NCBI GenBank assembly: GCA_964370855.1
Contig: CAYJMF010000060.1
Coordinates: 1-29,197 of the forward strand
Direction of reading: 5' to 3'
DNA: 29,197 nucleotides
From: JAKLKS01 sp964370855
GTDB lineage: Bacteria > Planctomycetota > JAJSAM01 > JAKLKS01
Shown here: positions 1-6,263 of the stretch, in pieces
Layout of the letters: each line of letters opens with the position of its first letter
How positions within the stretch are numbered: position 1 is the first letter of the stretch
The notes under the pieces: model-generated
Databases searched by the model: none
The model's input: only the letters and a program-made list of their open reading frames with translations
What the model was told of the DNA's origin: nothing
Program-made: the position numbers and the translations under genes

Positions 1-30
1 GGTCCGGTCCGGAGAGGCCCGGACCGGACC
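1..30. repeat. Strong hairpin at left edge
   Basis: A perfect 10-bp inverted repeat (GGTCCGGTCC at 1-10, GGACCGGACC at 21-30) flanks a 10-base loop. No T-tract follows. It could be a terminator for a gene lying to the left of the window, or an extragenic palindrome. The structure is certain; the function is a guess. Confidence 0.55.
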
Positions 31-140
31 CTCACGAAACGGGCGCGTGGGACGTCAACGGCGGGAGAGGGGGAGGCCAGGGGAGGCAACGGCCAGGAGA
101 TCCGTACGGTTTCCATTTTCCAGGGGGGGAGGGGCACTTG

Positions 141-176
141 CTCCTCCTTTCCTCTCCTCTCCTCTCCTCCTCCTCC
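141..176. repeat. CT-rich microsatellite-like tract
   Basis: The tract is almost pure C/T with repeated TCTCC / TCC units. It is low-complexity sequence of a kind prone to slippage or to assembly error. No function is inferred. Confidence 0.5.
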
Positions 177-280
177 GTGTTCACGAGCCTCCCTCGCCTC
201 CCCCCTGCTCCCCGGGTGCGAACCCGCCCCCCCCCTCCCGACGAGCCAGGGCCCGAACAGTGGGCCTCCTCTCGCAACAC

Positions 281-365
281 GCCCGGGAGTGCACCATCGG
301 GGGGGGCGGAGAGTGACCAGCGGCGCGGAACCTCCGCGCCCCCCCCCGATGGTGCACTCCCGGGC
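281..365. repeat. Long GC-rich inverted repeat upstream of fhs
   Basis: The left arm (281-310) and right arm (333-365) are reverse complements over about 26 bases. They share the core GGAGTGCACCATCGG and its complement, plus a run of 8 Gs against 9 Cs. About 22 bases separate the arms. As RNA this would be an extremely stable stem in the fhs leader. No T-tract follows, so an intrinsic terminator is not clear-cut. Confidence 0.7.
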
Positions 366-397
366 GCCCCGGCCATGCCCCGTGCTCCCGCAGCCGC

Positions 398-490
398 GAA
401 GAACGGAAGGAAGGGAGGGAGGGGGGGTGGGAGGAACGGAGGGAGGGAGGAACGGAGGGCGCCCGGGAGGGGTGAGGGGGGGGTGAGGGG
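398..490 (+). repeat. Purine/G-rich tract with imperfect GGAACGGAGGGAGGG repeats
   Basis: The tract is mostly G and A, with repeated GAACGGAGGG units (near 401, 434 and 449) and many separate runs of three or more Gs. It could form G-quadruplexes on this strand. It lies between the long inverted repeat and the fhs start. Function unknown. Confidence 0.5.
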
Positions 491-650
491 GCCCCTGCTC
501 CTCCATCGCCGTGACTCCTCCCCTTCCGCCGTCACGCCCGCGCCGGGTGGCGCTTGGTCCCTCCTCCCTTCTGCCGTATCGTTTCCCCTTCGACCCGCGC
601 GGCGGGGCCGGAAACCTCCGCACCCCCGCGTGTCGACACCGGCGCCGCAC

Positions 651-655
651 AGGAG
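651..655 (+). promoter_or_regulatory. Ribosome binding site that sets the fhs start
   Basis: AGGAG lies 7 bases before ATG 663. The open frame extends upstream to 138, but that part is low-complexity and has no site like this. The site therefore supports the short form of the protein. Confidence 0.75.
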
Positions 656-662
656 ACCGTCC

Positions 663-2369
663 ATGAAGGAAATGAAGTCGGACCTCGCCATCGCCCAGGC
701 CGCCCACCTCCAGCCCATCGTGAAGATCGCGGCCGCCATGGGGCTCTCGGAGGACGACATCGAGCTCTACGGGAAGTACAAGGCCAAGGTGGACCTCGGC
801 GTCCTCGGGAGGTTCGCGAAGAAGCCCGAAGGCAAGCTCATCGTCGTCACCGCCATCACCCCGACCCCGCTCGGGGAGGGCAAGACGGTCACCACCATCG
901 GCATCTCCCAGGGCCTCAAGAAGATCGGCAAGAGGGTGGTCACGACCCTCCGCCAGCCCTCCATGGGCCCTGTCTTCGGCATCAAGGGGGGGGCCGCCGG
1001 CGGCGGCTGGTCCCAGGTGGTCCCCATGGAGGACCTCAACCTCCACTTCACCGGCGACATCCACGCCGTGGGCGCGGCCCACAACCTGATGTCGGCGATG
1101 ATCGACAACCACTTCCACCAGGGCAACGCCCTCAACGCCGACCCCTCCTCGGTCTCCTGGCTCCGGTGCGTGGACATCAGCGACCGCGCCCTGCGGAAGA
1201 TCGTGGTGGGACTCGGCGGCAAGGAGAACGGGCATCCCCGCGAGAGCGGCTACTGCATCACCGTCGCCTCCGAGGTGATGGCGGTCCTGGCCCTGGCGAC
1301 CTCCGTCTCCGACCTCCGCGCCCGGCTCGCCCGCATGGTGTGGGGCTTCGACCGGGAGGGCAACCCCCTCACGGCGGAGGCCCTCGGCGTCGCCGGCGCC
1401 ATGGCGGTCCTCCTCAAGGACGCGCTCAAGCCCAACCTCATCCAGACCCTGGAGGGCGGCCCGGTGCTCGTCCACGCCGGCCCCTTCGCCAACATCGCCC
1501 ACGGGAACAACTCCGTGCTCGCGGACATGGTGGCGCTCAAGTGCGCCGACTACGTGGTCACCGAGGCCGGCTTCGGCGCCGACAACGGGATGATCAAGTT
1601 CATGGAGATCAAGTGCCGCCAGTCGGGCCTGCGCCCGAGCGGCATCGTCATGACCTGCTCCATCCGCGCCCTCAAGATGCACGGCGGCGTGGGGAAGGTC
1701 GTGGCCGGGAAGCCCCTGCCGAAGGAGCTGAACCAGGAGAACATCCAGGGGCTCGAGAAGGGCTCCGCCAACCTCCGCCACTGCATCAAGGTGGCGAAGT
1801 ACTACGGGGTGCCGCTGGTCGTCACCATCAACCGCTTCGCCACGGACACCGACGCCGAGGTGGAGGCGCTGCGGAAGATCGCGCTCGACGCCGGGGCCGA
1901 CGCCTGCGAGCCCATCACCGCCTGGGCCGAGGGCGGGGACGGCTGCCGCGCCGCCGCCGAGGCCGTGGTGAAGGCCACGGACAGGAAGGCCGACTTCCGT
2001 TTCCTCCTCGACGAGGACGCCTCCATCGAGGACAAGATCCAGGTCCTCGCCACGAAGGTCTACAACGCCTCCGGCGTCTCCTACTCCGGCGAGGCGAAGG
2101 CGAAGATCAGGAAGTTCGAGAAGCTCGGGTGGGGGAAGCTGCCCATCTGCATGGCCAAGACCCACCTCTCCCTCTCCCACGACAAGAACATGAAGAACCT
2201 GCCCTCGGACTACGTCTTCCCCATCAGCGACATCAAGGCCTCCGTGGGCGCGGGCTTCCTCTACCCCCTGGCCGGGGACTTCCCCATCATGCCCGGCCTC
2301 CCGTCCCACCCGGCGGCCATGGACGTGGACGTCGATCCGGCGACGGGCCTCACGAAGGGCCTCTTCTAA
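663..2369 (+). CDS. fhs: Formate--tetrahydrofolate ligase
   Basis: Joins formate to tetrahydrofolate using ATP to give 10-formyl-THF, the entry step of cytosolic one-carbon metabolism (also used in the Wood-Ljungdahl methyl branch). The 568-residue protein matches the usual family length of about 555-560. Visible signatures are the P-loop-like TPLGEGKT near residues 68-75, the early LQPIVKIA segment, the conserved MGPVFGIKGGAAGGG stretch, and the C-terminal PGLPSHPAA...GLF ending. ATG 663 is chosen because AGGAG sits 7 bases upstream and family homology begins there. The stop overlaps the folD start (TAATG), so the two genes are translationally coupled and supply consecutive THF-interconversion steps. 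Codons end almost entirely in G or C. Nothing is missing or broken. Confidence 0.97.
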   Translation: MKEMKSDLAIAQAAHLQPIVKIAAAMGLSEDDIELYGKYKAKVDLGVLGRFAKKPEGKLIVVTAITPTPLGEGKTVTTIGISQGLKKIGKRVVTTLRQPSMGPVFGIKGGAAGGGWSQVVPMEDLNLHFTGDIHAVGAAHNLMSAMIDNHFHQGNALNADPSSVSWLRCVDISDRALRKIVVGLGGKENGHPRESGYCITVASEVMAVLALATSVSDLRARLARMVWGFDREGNPLTAEALGVAGAMAVLLKDALKPNLIQTLEGGPVLVHAGPFANIAHGNNSVLADMVALKCADYVVTEAGFGADNGMIKFMEIKCRQSGLRPSGIVMTCSIRALKMHGGVGKVVAGKPLPKELNQENIQGLEKGSANLRHCIKVAKYYGVPLVVTINRFATDTDAEVEALRKIALDAGADACEPITAWAEGGDGCRAAAEAVVKATDRKADFRFLLDEDASIEDKIQVLATKVYNASGVSYSGEAKAKIRKFEKLGWGKLPICMAKTHLSLSHDKNMKNLPSDYVFPISDIKASVGAGFLYPLAGDFPIMPGLPSHPAAMDVDVDPATGLTKGLF

Positions 2370-3253
2370 TGCCGGCGAAGATCATCGACGGCAAGGAGAT
2401 CGCGGCGCGGATCCGCACCGAGATCTGGGCCGACACGGAGGCCCTGAAGCGGGACCACGGGATCGTCCCCGGGCTCGTGACCATCCTCGTCGGGGAGAAC
2501 CCGGCCTCCCAGTCCTACGTCTCCGCCAAGGGGAAGGCGGCGAAGGAGCTCGGCTTCCACTCCGTGCAGGAGACGGTCCCCGCGGAGATCACCGGGAAGG
2601 ATCTGCTGTCCCTCGTGGAGAAGTACAACGCCGACCCCTCCGTCCACGGGATCCTCGTCCAGCTCCCGCTCCCGAAGCACATCGACGAGGAGAAGATCCT
2701 GCTGGCCATCCGGCCCGACAAGGACGTGGACGCCTTCCACCCCGTGAACGTCGGCAAGATGGTCATCGGGAACCCCGACTTCCTCCCCTGCACGCCGGCG
2801 GGCATCCAGGAGCTCCTCGTCCGCTCCGGGGCGGTGCTCGAGGGGGCCGAGGTGGTCGTGGTGGGGAGGTCCAACATCGTCGGCAAGCCCATCGCCAACA
2901 TCCTCCTCCAGAAGGGGAAGGGTGCCAACGCGACGGTGACCGTCTGCCACACGCGGACGCGGGACACGGCCTTCCACACGCGCCGGGCCGACATCCTCAT
3001 CGTGGCGGCGGGCGTGCCCAACGCGGTGACCGGGGACATGGTGAAGGAGGGGGCCTTCGTCATCGACGTGGGCGTCAACCGCGTCGGGACCACGGCCAAG
3101 GGCAAGGCGAAGCTCGTCGGCGACGTGGACTTCGAGGCGGTGTCGCAGAAGGCCGCGGCCATCACCCCCGTGCCCGGCGGCGTCGGCCCCATGACCATCA
3201 CCATGCTCATGAGGAACACGCTGAAGGCGGCGCAGATGAGGATCCCGAAGTAG
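2369..3253 (+). CDS. folD: Bifunctional methylene-THF dehydrogenase / methenyl-THF cyclohydrolase
   Basis: Interconverts 10-formyl-THF, methenyl-THF and methylene-THF (cyclohydrolase plus NAD(P)-dependent dehydrogenase), the step that follows Fhs. The 294-residue length is typical. Visible motifs are Y50-x3-K54 in the YVSAKGKAAKELG segment (catalytic Tyr/Lys pair), the VQLPLPKHIDE active-site stretch, DVDAFHP, PCTPAGI, the dinucleotide-fold VGRSNIVGKP, and the C-terminal PVPGGVGPMTITMLM signature. ATG shares one base with the fhs stop (TAATG), indicating a two-gene operon and coupled translation. The LRR gene begins 26 bases downstream and may be co-transcribed without being functionally related. 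Confidence 0.97.
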   Translation: MPAKIIDGKEIAARIRTEIWADTEALKRDHGIVPGLVTILVGENPASQSYVSAKGKAAKELGFHSVQETVPAEITGKDLLSLVEKYNADPSVHGILVQLPLPKHIDEEKILLAIRPDKDVDAFHPVNVGKMVIGNPDFLPCTPAGIQELLVRSGAVLEGAEVVVVGRSNIVGKPIANILLQKGKGANATVTVCHTRTRDTAFHTRRADILIVAAGVPNAVTGDMVKEGAFVIDVGVNRVGTTAKGKAKLVGDVDFEAVSQKAAAITPVPGGVGPMTITMLMRNTLKAAQMRIPK

Positions 3254-3279
3254 GCGGGGGGCGGGGGCCGGAGGGCGAC

Positions 3280-5478
3280 ATGCGATCCATGACGCCGTTG
3301 CTGCTGTCCCTCGCCGCGGGAATCCTCTTCGCGCTTCCCGGCCCGGCCCGGGCCGAGGGCCCCCCGGCCCGCGGCCCCGCCGCGAAACCCGCCCCGAAGG
3401 CGACCTTCGAGGTGGACGGGGCGCCCTTCGAGCCGCCGGTCCTCTCCCTGGAGGGGGACCCGGAGAACCCCCGGCCGGGGGACGTGATCGAGGTGGACGG
3501 GATCCTCCTCTCCCTCGGCGACGGGCCCACCTACCGGTTCCGGACGACGGACTCCGAAGCCGACGGGCGCATCTACCGGATCCTCCCCGACGGGAGGGAG
3601 GTCGTGGCGGGTGCGCGCACCCGGTGGACCATCGGGAAGGACAATTTCACCTTCGTCGTCCGCAATCTCCTGGAGCCGCTCACGGACGCGGAGATGAAGG
3701 GGCTCTGGGGGGTCCGCCTCGACGGGTGGAACGAGGCCGTCGCGGCGAAGGTGGCCTGCATCGACCCGGAGCGGACCTGCGTCACCCTCACCGACTCCTG
3801 CGGGGGGCCGGGGCGGAACGAAGTCCGCCCCATGCCCCCGCTCCCCGCGAGGCTCCGGGCGCTCGCCCTCGACGAGAGCTCCAGCGAGGGGCTCACCGAC
3901 CTCTCGCCCCTCGGCGGCCAGGAGGCGCTGCGCCTGTTCGCGACCAACGGCTTCTCGCGGATGCCCCTCGACCTCGCCCTGCTGTCGAAGTGCCGGGACC
4001 TCCGCCACCTCCGGCTCGGCGGCGCGGACCTCCGGGGCGTCGAGGCCCTGGCCTCCTTCACGGCGCTCCGCGAACTGGACCTCTCCCGGAACGAGGGAAT
4101 CGCGGACGCGGCCTTTGCCCGCGGGATGACGGAACTGCGCCGTCTCGGCCTCGACGGGACGAAGGTGGCCGACCTCGGTCCCCTCGGCGCCCTGGCGAAG
4201 CTCGTGGAAGTATCATGTAATGATACACCTGCGGCGATCCTGCCGGCGGGTCCCCTGCCGGCCCTGCGGAACCTCCGGGTGATGACGACGGCGGTGAAGG
4301 ACGCCGACGCCGCCGCCTTCGCGAAGTCCCACGGGAAGTGCCGCGTGTGGCACCGGTGGACGGAGGCGCTCCGCACCTCCCTCAAGGGGGCGACCCGGCT
4401 CCGCCTGCGCTCCGGCGGCCTCTGCCACCGGGACGAGGAGGAGGAGAAGACCCTCTTCGAGGAGGAGCGCCCCGCGGAGGTGGCGAAAATCCTCGCCCTG
4501 TTCGAGGTGGACGAGGGGGCCAGCGGCTTCCACTGCATGTGCTGCGGGAACCCGACCTTCGAGTTCTGGAAGGGGGAGGAGCTGCTGGGCTCCATCGGCT
4601 TCCACCACGGCCGGAGCGCCCGCTGGTACGGGGGCTGGCCCGGGGACGGGATGCTGTCGGGCCGCAGCGGGGACTCCCTCGTCGATTGGCTGGCGGCCCA
4701 CGGGGCGCCGGAGCCGAGGGAGGAGCGCGCGGCGGAGATGCGGCGGCGCGCGGCGGCGGACCGGATGTGGGTCCGCTACGGGGAGGTCGCCGGGAAGGAC
4801 CTCCTCGCGACCCTGAGGGCGGCCCCGGCGGAGGAGCGGCTGAAGACCCTGGAGATGCGGGTGCCGGCCGCCGCGGACCGGGGGCTCCTCGCCTTCCGCC
4901 TCTACGGCTGCCGGCGCGGCTCCTGGGAGAAGCCCGCGGGGATGGACGGGTGGCTGGAGGAGGCGGTGTTCCCGTCCCTCGGGGAGGAGGCGATCTCGAA
5001 GGCGGCCCGGGCGGCGGCGGCGGATCCCGACGGGGTCGTCGGGCTAGCCCGCCGGCTCTTCGAGGAGCGGAAGTCCGGGGACCTCGACGCCGCCGCGCTG
5101 AAGGAGGTGCTCGGTCCCGCGGGCCGGGCGGGGCTCGCCGATGCCCGGCCGGGGAACCGGAAGCGGACCCTGGCGGCGCTGGAGGATCTCCGGGGCGAGG
5201 TGCCCGTGGCGCTCCTCCGGGAGGCCCTGGCCGGGAGGATCGAGCCCGCGCCGGCGGCGGCGGCGGACCCCGACGAGCCGGAGGGGATGGTCGTCTTCCG
5301 GCCCGGCGGCGACGACGGCCCGCCGGAGGAGGCCTCGCTCCGGGCGGCGGCGGCCTGGTACCTCGCGAAGATCGGGGACCGCGCCTCCTTCCAGGCCATC
5401 CGGGAGCTGGCCGCGATGGCCAGGGGCGTGGACGAGAAGGTGCTGGCGGAGGCGGCGGAGAGGATCCGGGGTAAGTAG
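3280..5478 (+). CDS. Exported leucine-rich-repeat protein
   Basis: Function unknown; probably an exported protein-interaction scaffold. The 732-residue protein starts with a signal peptide (hydrophobic core 7-19, likely cleavage after A25 in ARA/EG). A beta-rich region follows, then a block of leucine-rich repeats at about residues 190-345 (recurring L-x-x-L-x-L with T/N at the turn). Next comes a distinctive cysteine/histidine segment near 410-470 (HCMCCG, then GFHHGRSARW and WLAAHG), then a helical Ala/Glu/Arg-rich C-terminal third that could be HEAT-like. GGAGGG lies 4 bases before ATG 3280; ATG 3289 is an alternative that keeps the signal peptide. One oddity is an A/T-rich palindromic codon run at 4210-4226. 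LRR scaffolds of this sort are frequent in planctomycetes (family knowledge); no enzymatic motif is seen. Confidence 0.85.
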   Translation: MRSMTPLLLSLAAGILFALPGPARAEGPPARGPAAKPAPKATFEVDGAPFEPPVLSLEGDPENPRPGDVIEVDGILLSLGDGPTYRFRTTDSEADGRIYRILPDGREVVAGARTRWTIGKDNFTFVVRNLLEPLTDAEMKGLWGVRLDGWNEAVAAKVACIDPERTCVTLTDSCGGPGRNEVRPMPPLPARLRALALDESSSEGLTDLSPLGGQEALRLFATNGFSRMPLDLALLSKCRDLRHLRLGGADLRGVEALASFTALRELDLSRNEGIADAAFARGMTELRRLGLDGTKVADLGPLGALAKLVEVSCNDTPAAILPAGPLPALRNLRVMTTAVKDADAAAFAKSHGKCRVWHRWTEALRTSLKGATRLRLRSGGLCHRDEEEEKTLFEEERPAEVAKILALFEVDEGASGFHCMCCGNPTFEFWKGEELLGSIGFHHGRSARWYGGWPGDGMLSGRSGDSLVDWLAAHGAPEPREERAAEMRRRAAADRMWVRYGEVAGKDLLATLRAAPAEERLKTLEMRVPAAADRGLLAFRLYGCRRGSWEKPAGMDGWLEEAVFPSLGEEAISKAARAAAADPDGVVGLARRLFEERKSGDLDAAALKEVLGPAGRAGLADARPGNRKRTLAALEDLRGEVPVALLREALAGRIEPAPAAAADPDEPEGMVVFRPGGDDGPPEEASLRAAAAWYLAKIGDRASFQAIRELAAMARGVDEKVLAEAAERIRGK
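4210..4226 (+). repeat. A/T-rich perfect palindrome inside the LRR gene
   Basis: GTATCAT, loop GTA, ATGATAC: a 7-bp stem with a 3-base loop. It lies in a run of consecutive codons ending in A or T (GTA TCA TGT AAT GAT ACA CCT), in a gene whose codons otherwise end almost always in G or C. The frame stays open and the residues (VSCNDTP) fit the LRR register. Confidence 0.8.
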
Positions 5479-5535
5479 GCCGGGGGTCGCCGCCCCTTGA
5501 TAGGATTCCCCGCCGAGGCGAGGAAAGGAGGCCCC

Positions 5536-5946
5536 ATGGCCCGCGGAGCGGTCCCGAAGCCGCAGTTGAAGAAGGTCGGATACGTCATCCTCTACGTGAG
5601 GGACGTGCTGAAGTCGGTCCCCTTCTACCGGGACGTGCTCGGCATCCCGGTCCGCCATGCTGAGAAGGGGTGGGGGGAGCTCGAGACGGAGGGGACGACG
5701 GTGGCCCTGCACGGCTACGACAAGCCGCTGCCGAAGCTGCCCGAGACCTCCCCCAACGTCGTCTTCAACGTGGACGACGTCCGTGGGGCCCACGCCGCCC
5801 TCGCCGCCGCCGGCGCGAAGCCCGGGAAGCTCCACCAGGTCTGCGCCTACGACGGGAAGGTCGGCCTCTCGACGAACTTCACCGATCCCGACGGCAACCC
5901 GCTCAGCGTGTACGGGATGGTGCCGGAGGGGGAGTGGAAGGAGTAG
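5536..5946 (+). CDS. VOC-superfamily (glyoxalase/bleomycin-resistance fold) protein
   Basis: A 136-residue single-unit VOC-fold protein; the reaction is unknown. The N-terminal half has the typical VGYVILYVRDVLKSVPFYRDVLGIP beta-alpha pattern, split here as VGYVILYVRDV then S-x-x-FYRDVLG. The C-terminal half ends with the common FTDPDGNPLSVYG motif. The position that often carries the first metal-binding His in glyoxalase-like members is not a clear His, so metal-dependent catalysis cannot be assumed. ATG 5536 is chosen because AAAGGAGG ends 4 bases upstream; an in-frame earlier ATG/TTG near 5497 has no ribosome site and adds nothing conserved. It sits 57 bases after the LRR gene and 16 bases before a small frame. 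Cytosolic, as no signal peptide is seen. Confidence 0.88.
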   Translation: MARGAVPKPQLKKVGYVILYVRDVLKSVPFYRDVLGIPVRHAEKGWGELETEGTTVALHGYDKPLPKLPETSPNVVFNVDDVRGAHAALAAAGAKPGKLHQVCAYDGKVGLSTNFTDPDGNPLSVYGMVPEGEWKE

Positions 5947-5962
5947 CCTCCCCCCCCTCCCC

Positions 5963-6163
5963 GTGTACCGCTCCCTCCAGGCCGAACGCATCGTCGAGAC
6001 CGCGGGGCGCCTCGCGCTCCGGGTGGGGGAGCGGTTCCCGGGGGCGGGGCTCTCCCGCGTCGCGAAGGAGCTCGAGGAGCTCTGCAGCGGACTCTCCCGC
6101 ACCATCTGGCAGAAGGCCATGATCCTCGACCGCTACGCGGGGGCCGCCGCCCCCCGCGCGTGA
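5963..6163 (+). CDS. Small helical protein, unrecognised
   Basis: A 66-residue frame starting at GTG 5963, not assigned to any family. It is predicted to be mostly amphipathic helix (AERIVETAGRLALRV, then LSRVAKELEELCSGLSRTIW), with one Cys and no signal peptide. Nearly every codon ends in G or C, as in the neighbouring true genes, which is the main reason to believe it. No Shine-Dalgarno lies close to the GTG. An AAGGAG at the very end of the VOC gene is about 19 bases upstream, so translation may depend on coupling. The true start could differ. Confidence 0.6.
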   Translation: MYRSLQAERIVETAGRLALRVGERFPGAGLSRVAKELEELCSGLSRTIWQKAMILDRYAGAAAPRA

Positions 6164-6185
6164 CGGGCCCGTTACCTCCATTCCG

Positions 6186-6211
6186 GGAACCCGCGAAGAT
6201 CCGGGCGCGTC
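6186..6211 (+). promoter_or_regulatory. Candidate ECF-sigma promoter for the giant-module genes
   Basis: GGAAC (6186-6190), 17 bases, then CGTC (6208-6211), the classical -35/-10 form for many extracytoplasmic-function sigma factors. It lies about 50 bases before ATG 6264, in the only gap upstream of the module genes. The identical pattern and spacing recur on the minus strand at 25709-25734. No experimental support. Confidence 0.4.
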
Positions 6212-6263
6212 CAAACGTTAGAGTCGGCAGGCACGCCCGCTGGTCCCCTCCCGGAGGCCGCCC

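Larger units (their letters stand above)
1..662. other. Non-coding low-complexity leader upstream of fhs
   Basis: No convincing gene is present. Open frames here translate to Pro/Arg/Gly-rich low-complexity sequence with no family signature. The stretch holds the edge hairpin, a CT-rich tract (141-176), a long inverted repeat (281-365) and a purine/G-rich tract (about 398-490). No recognisable riboswitch core or tRNA is seen, and no confident promoter. The transcript leader of fhs-folD probably begins inside it. Confidence 0.6.

Noticed and set aside
608..640. Third ECF-type promoter before fhs
   Set aside because: GGAAAC followed by TGTC is present, but the spacing is about two bases too short and the ATG is too close to judge.
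138..662. N-terminal extension of fhs by 175 residues
   Set aside because: The extension is low-complexity, contains both arms of the inverted repeat and has no homology pattern; the ribosome site before 663 fits the family start.
1..662. THF riboswitch upstream of fhs
   Set aside because: The leader has strong structure but none of the conserved core I know for THF riboswitches; the inverted repeat is a simple long stem.
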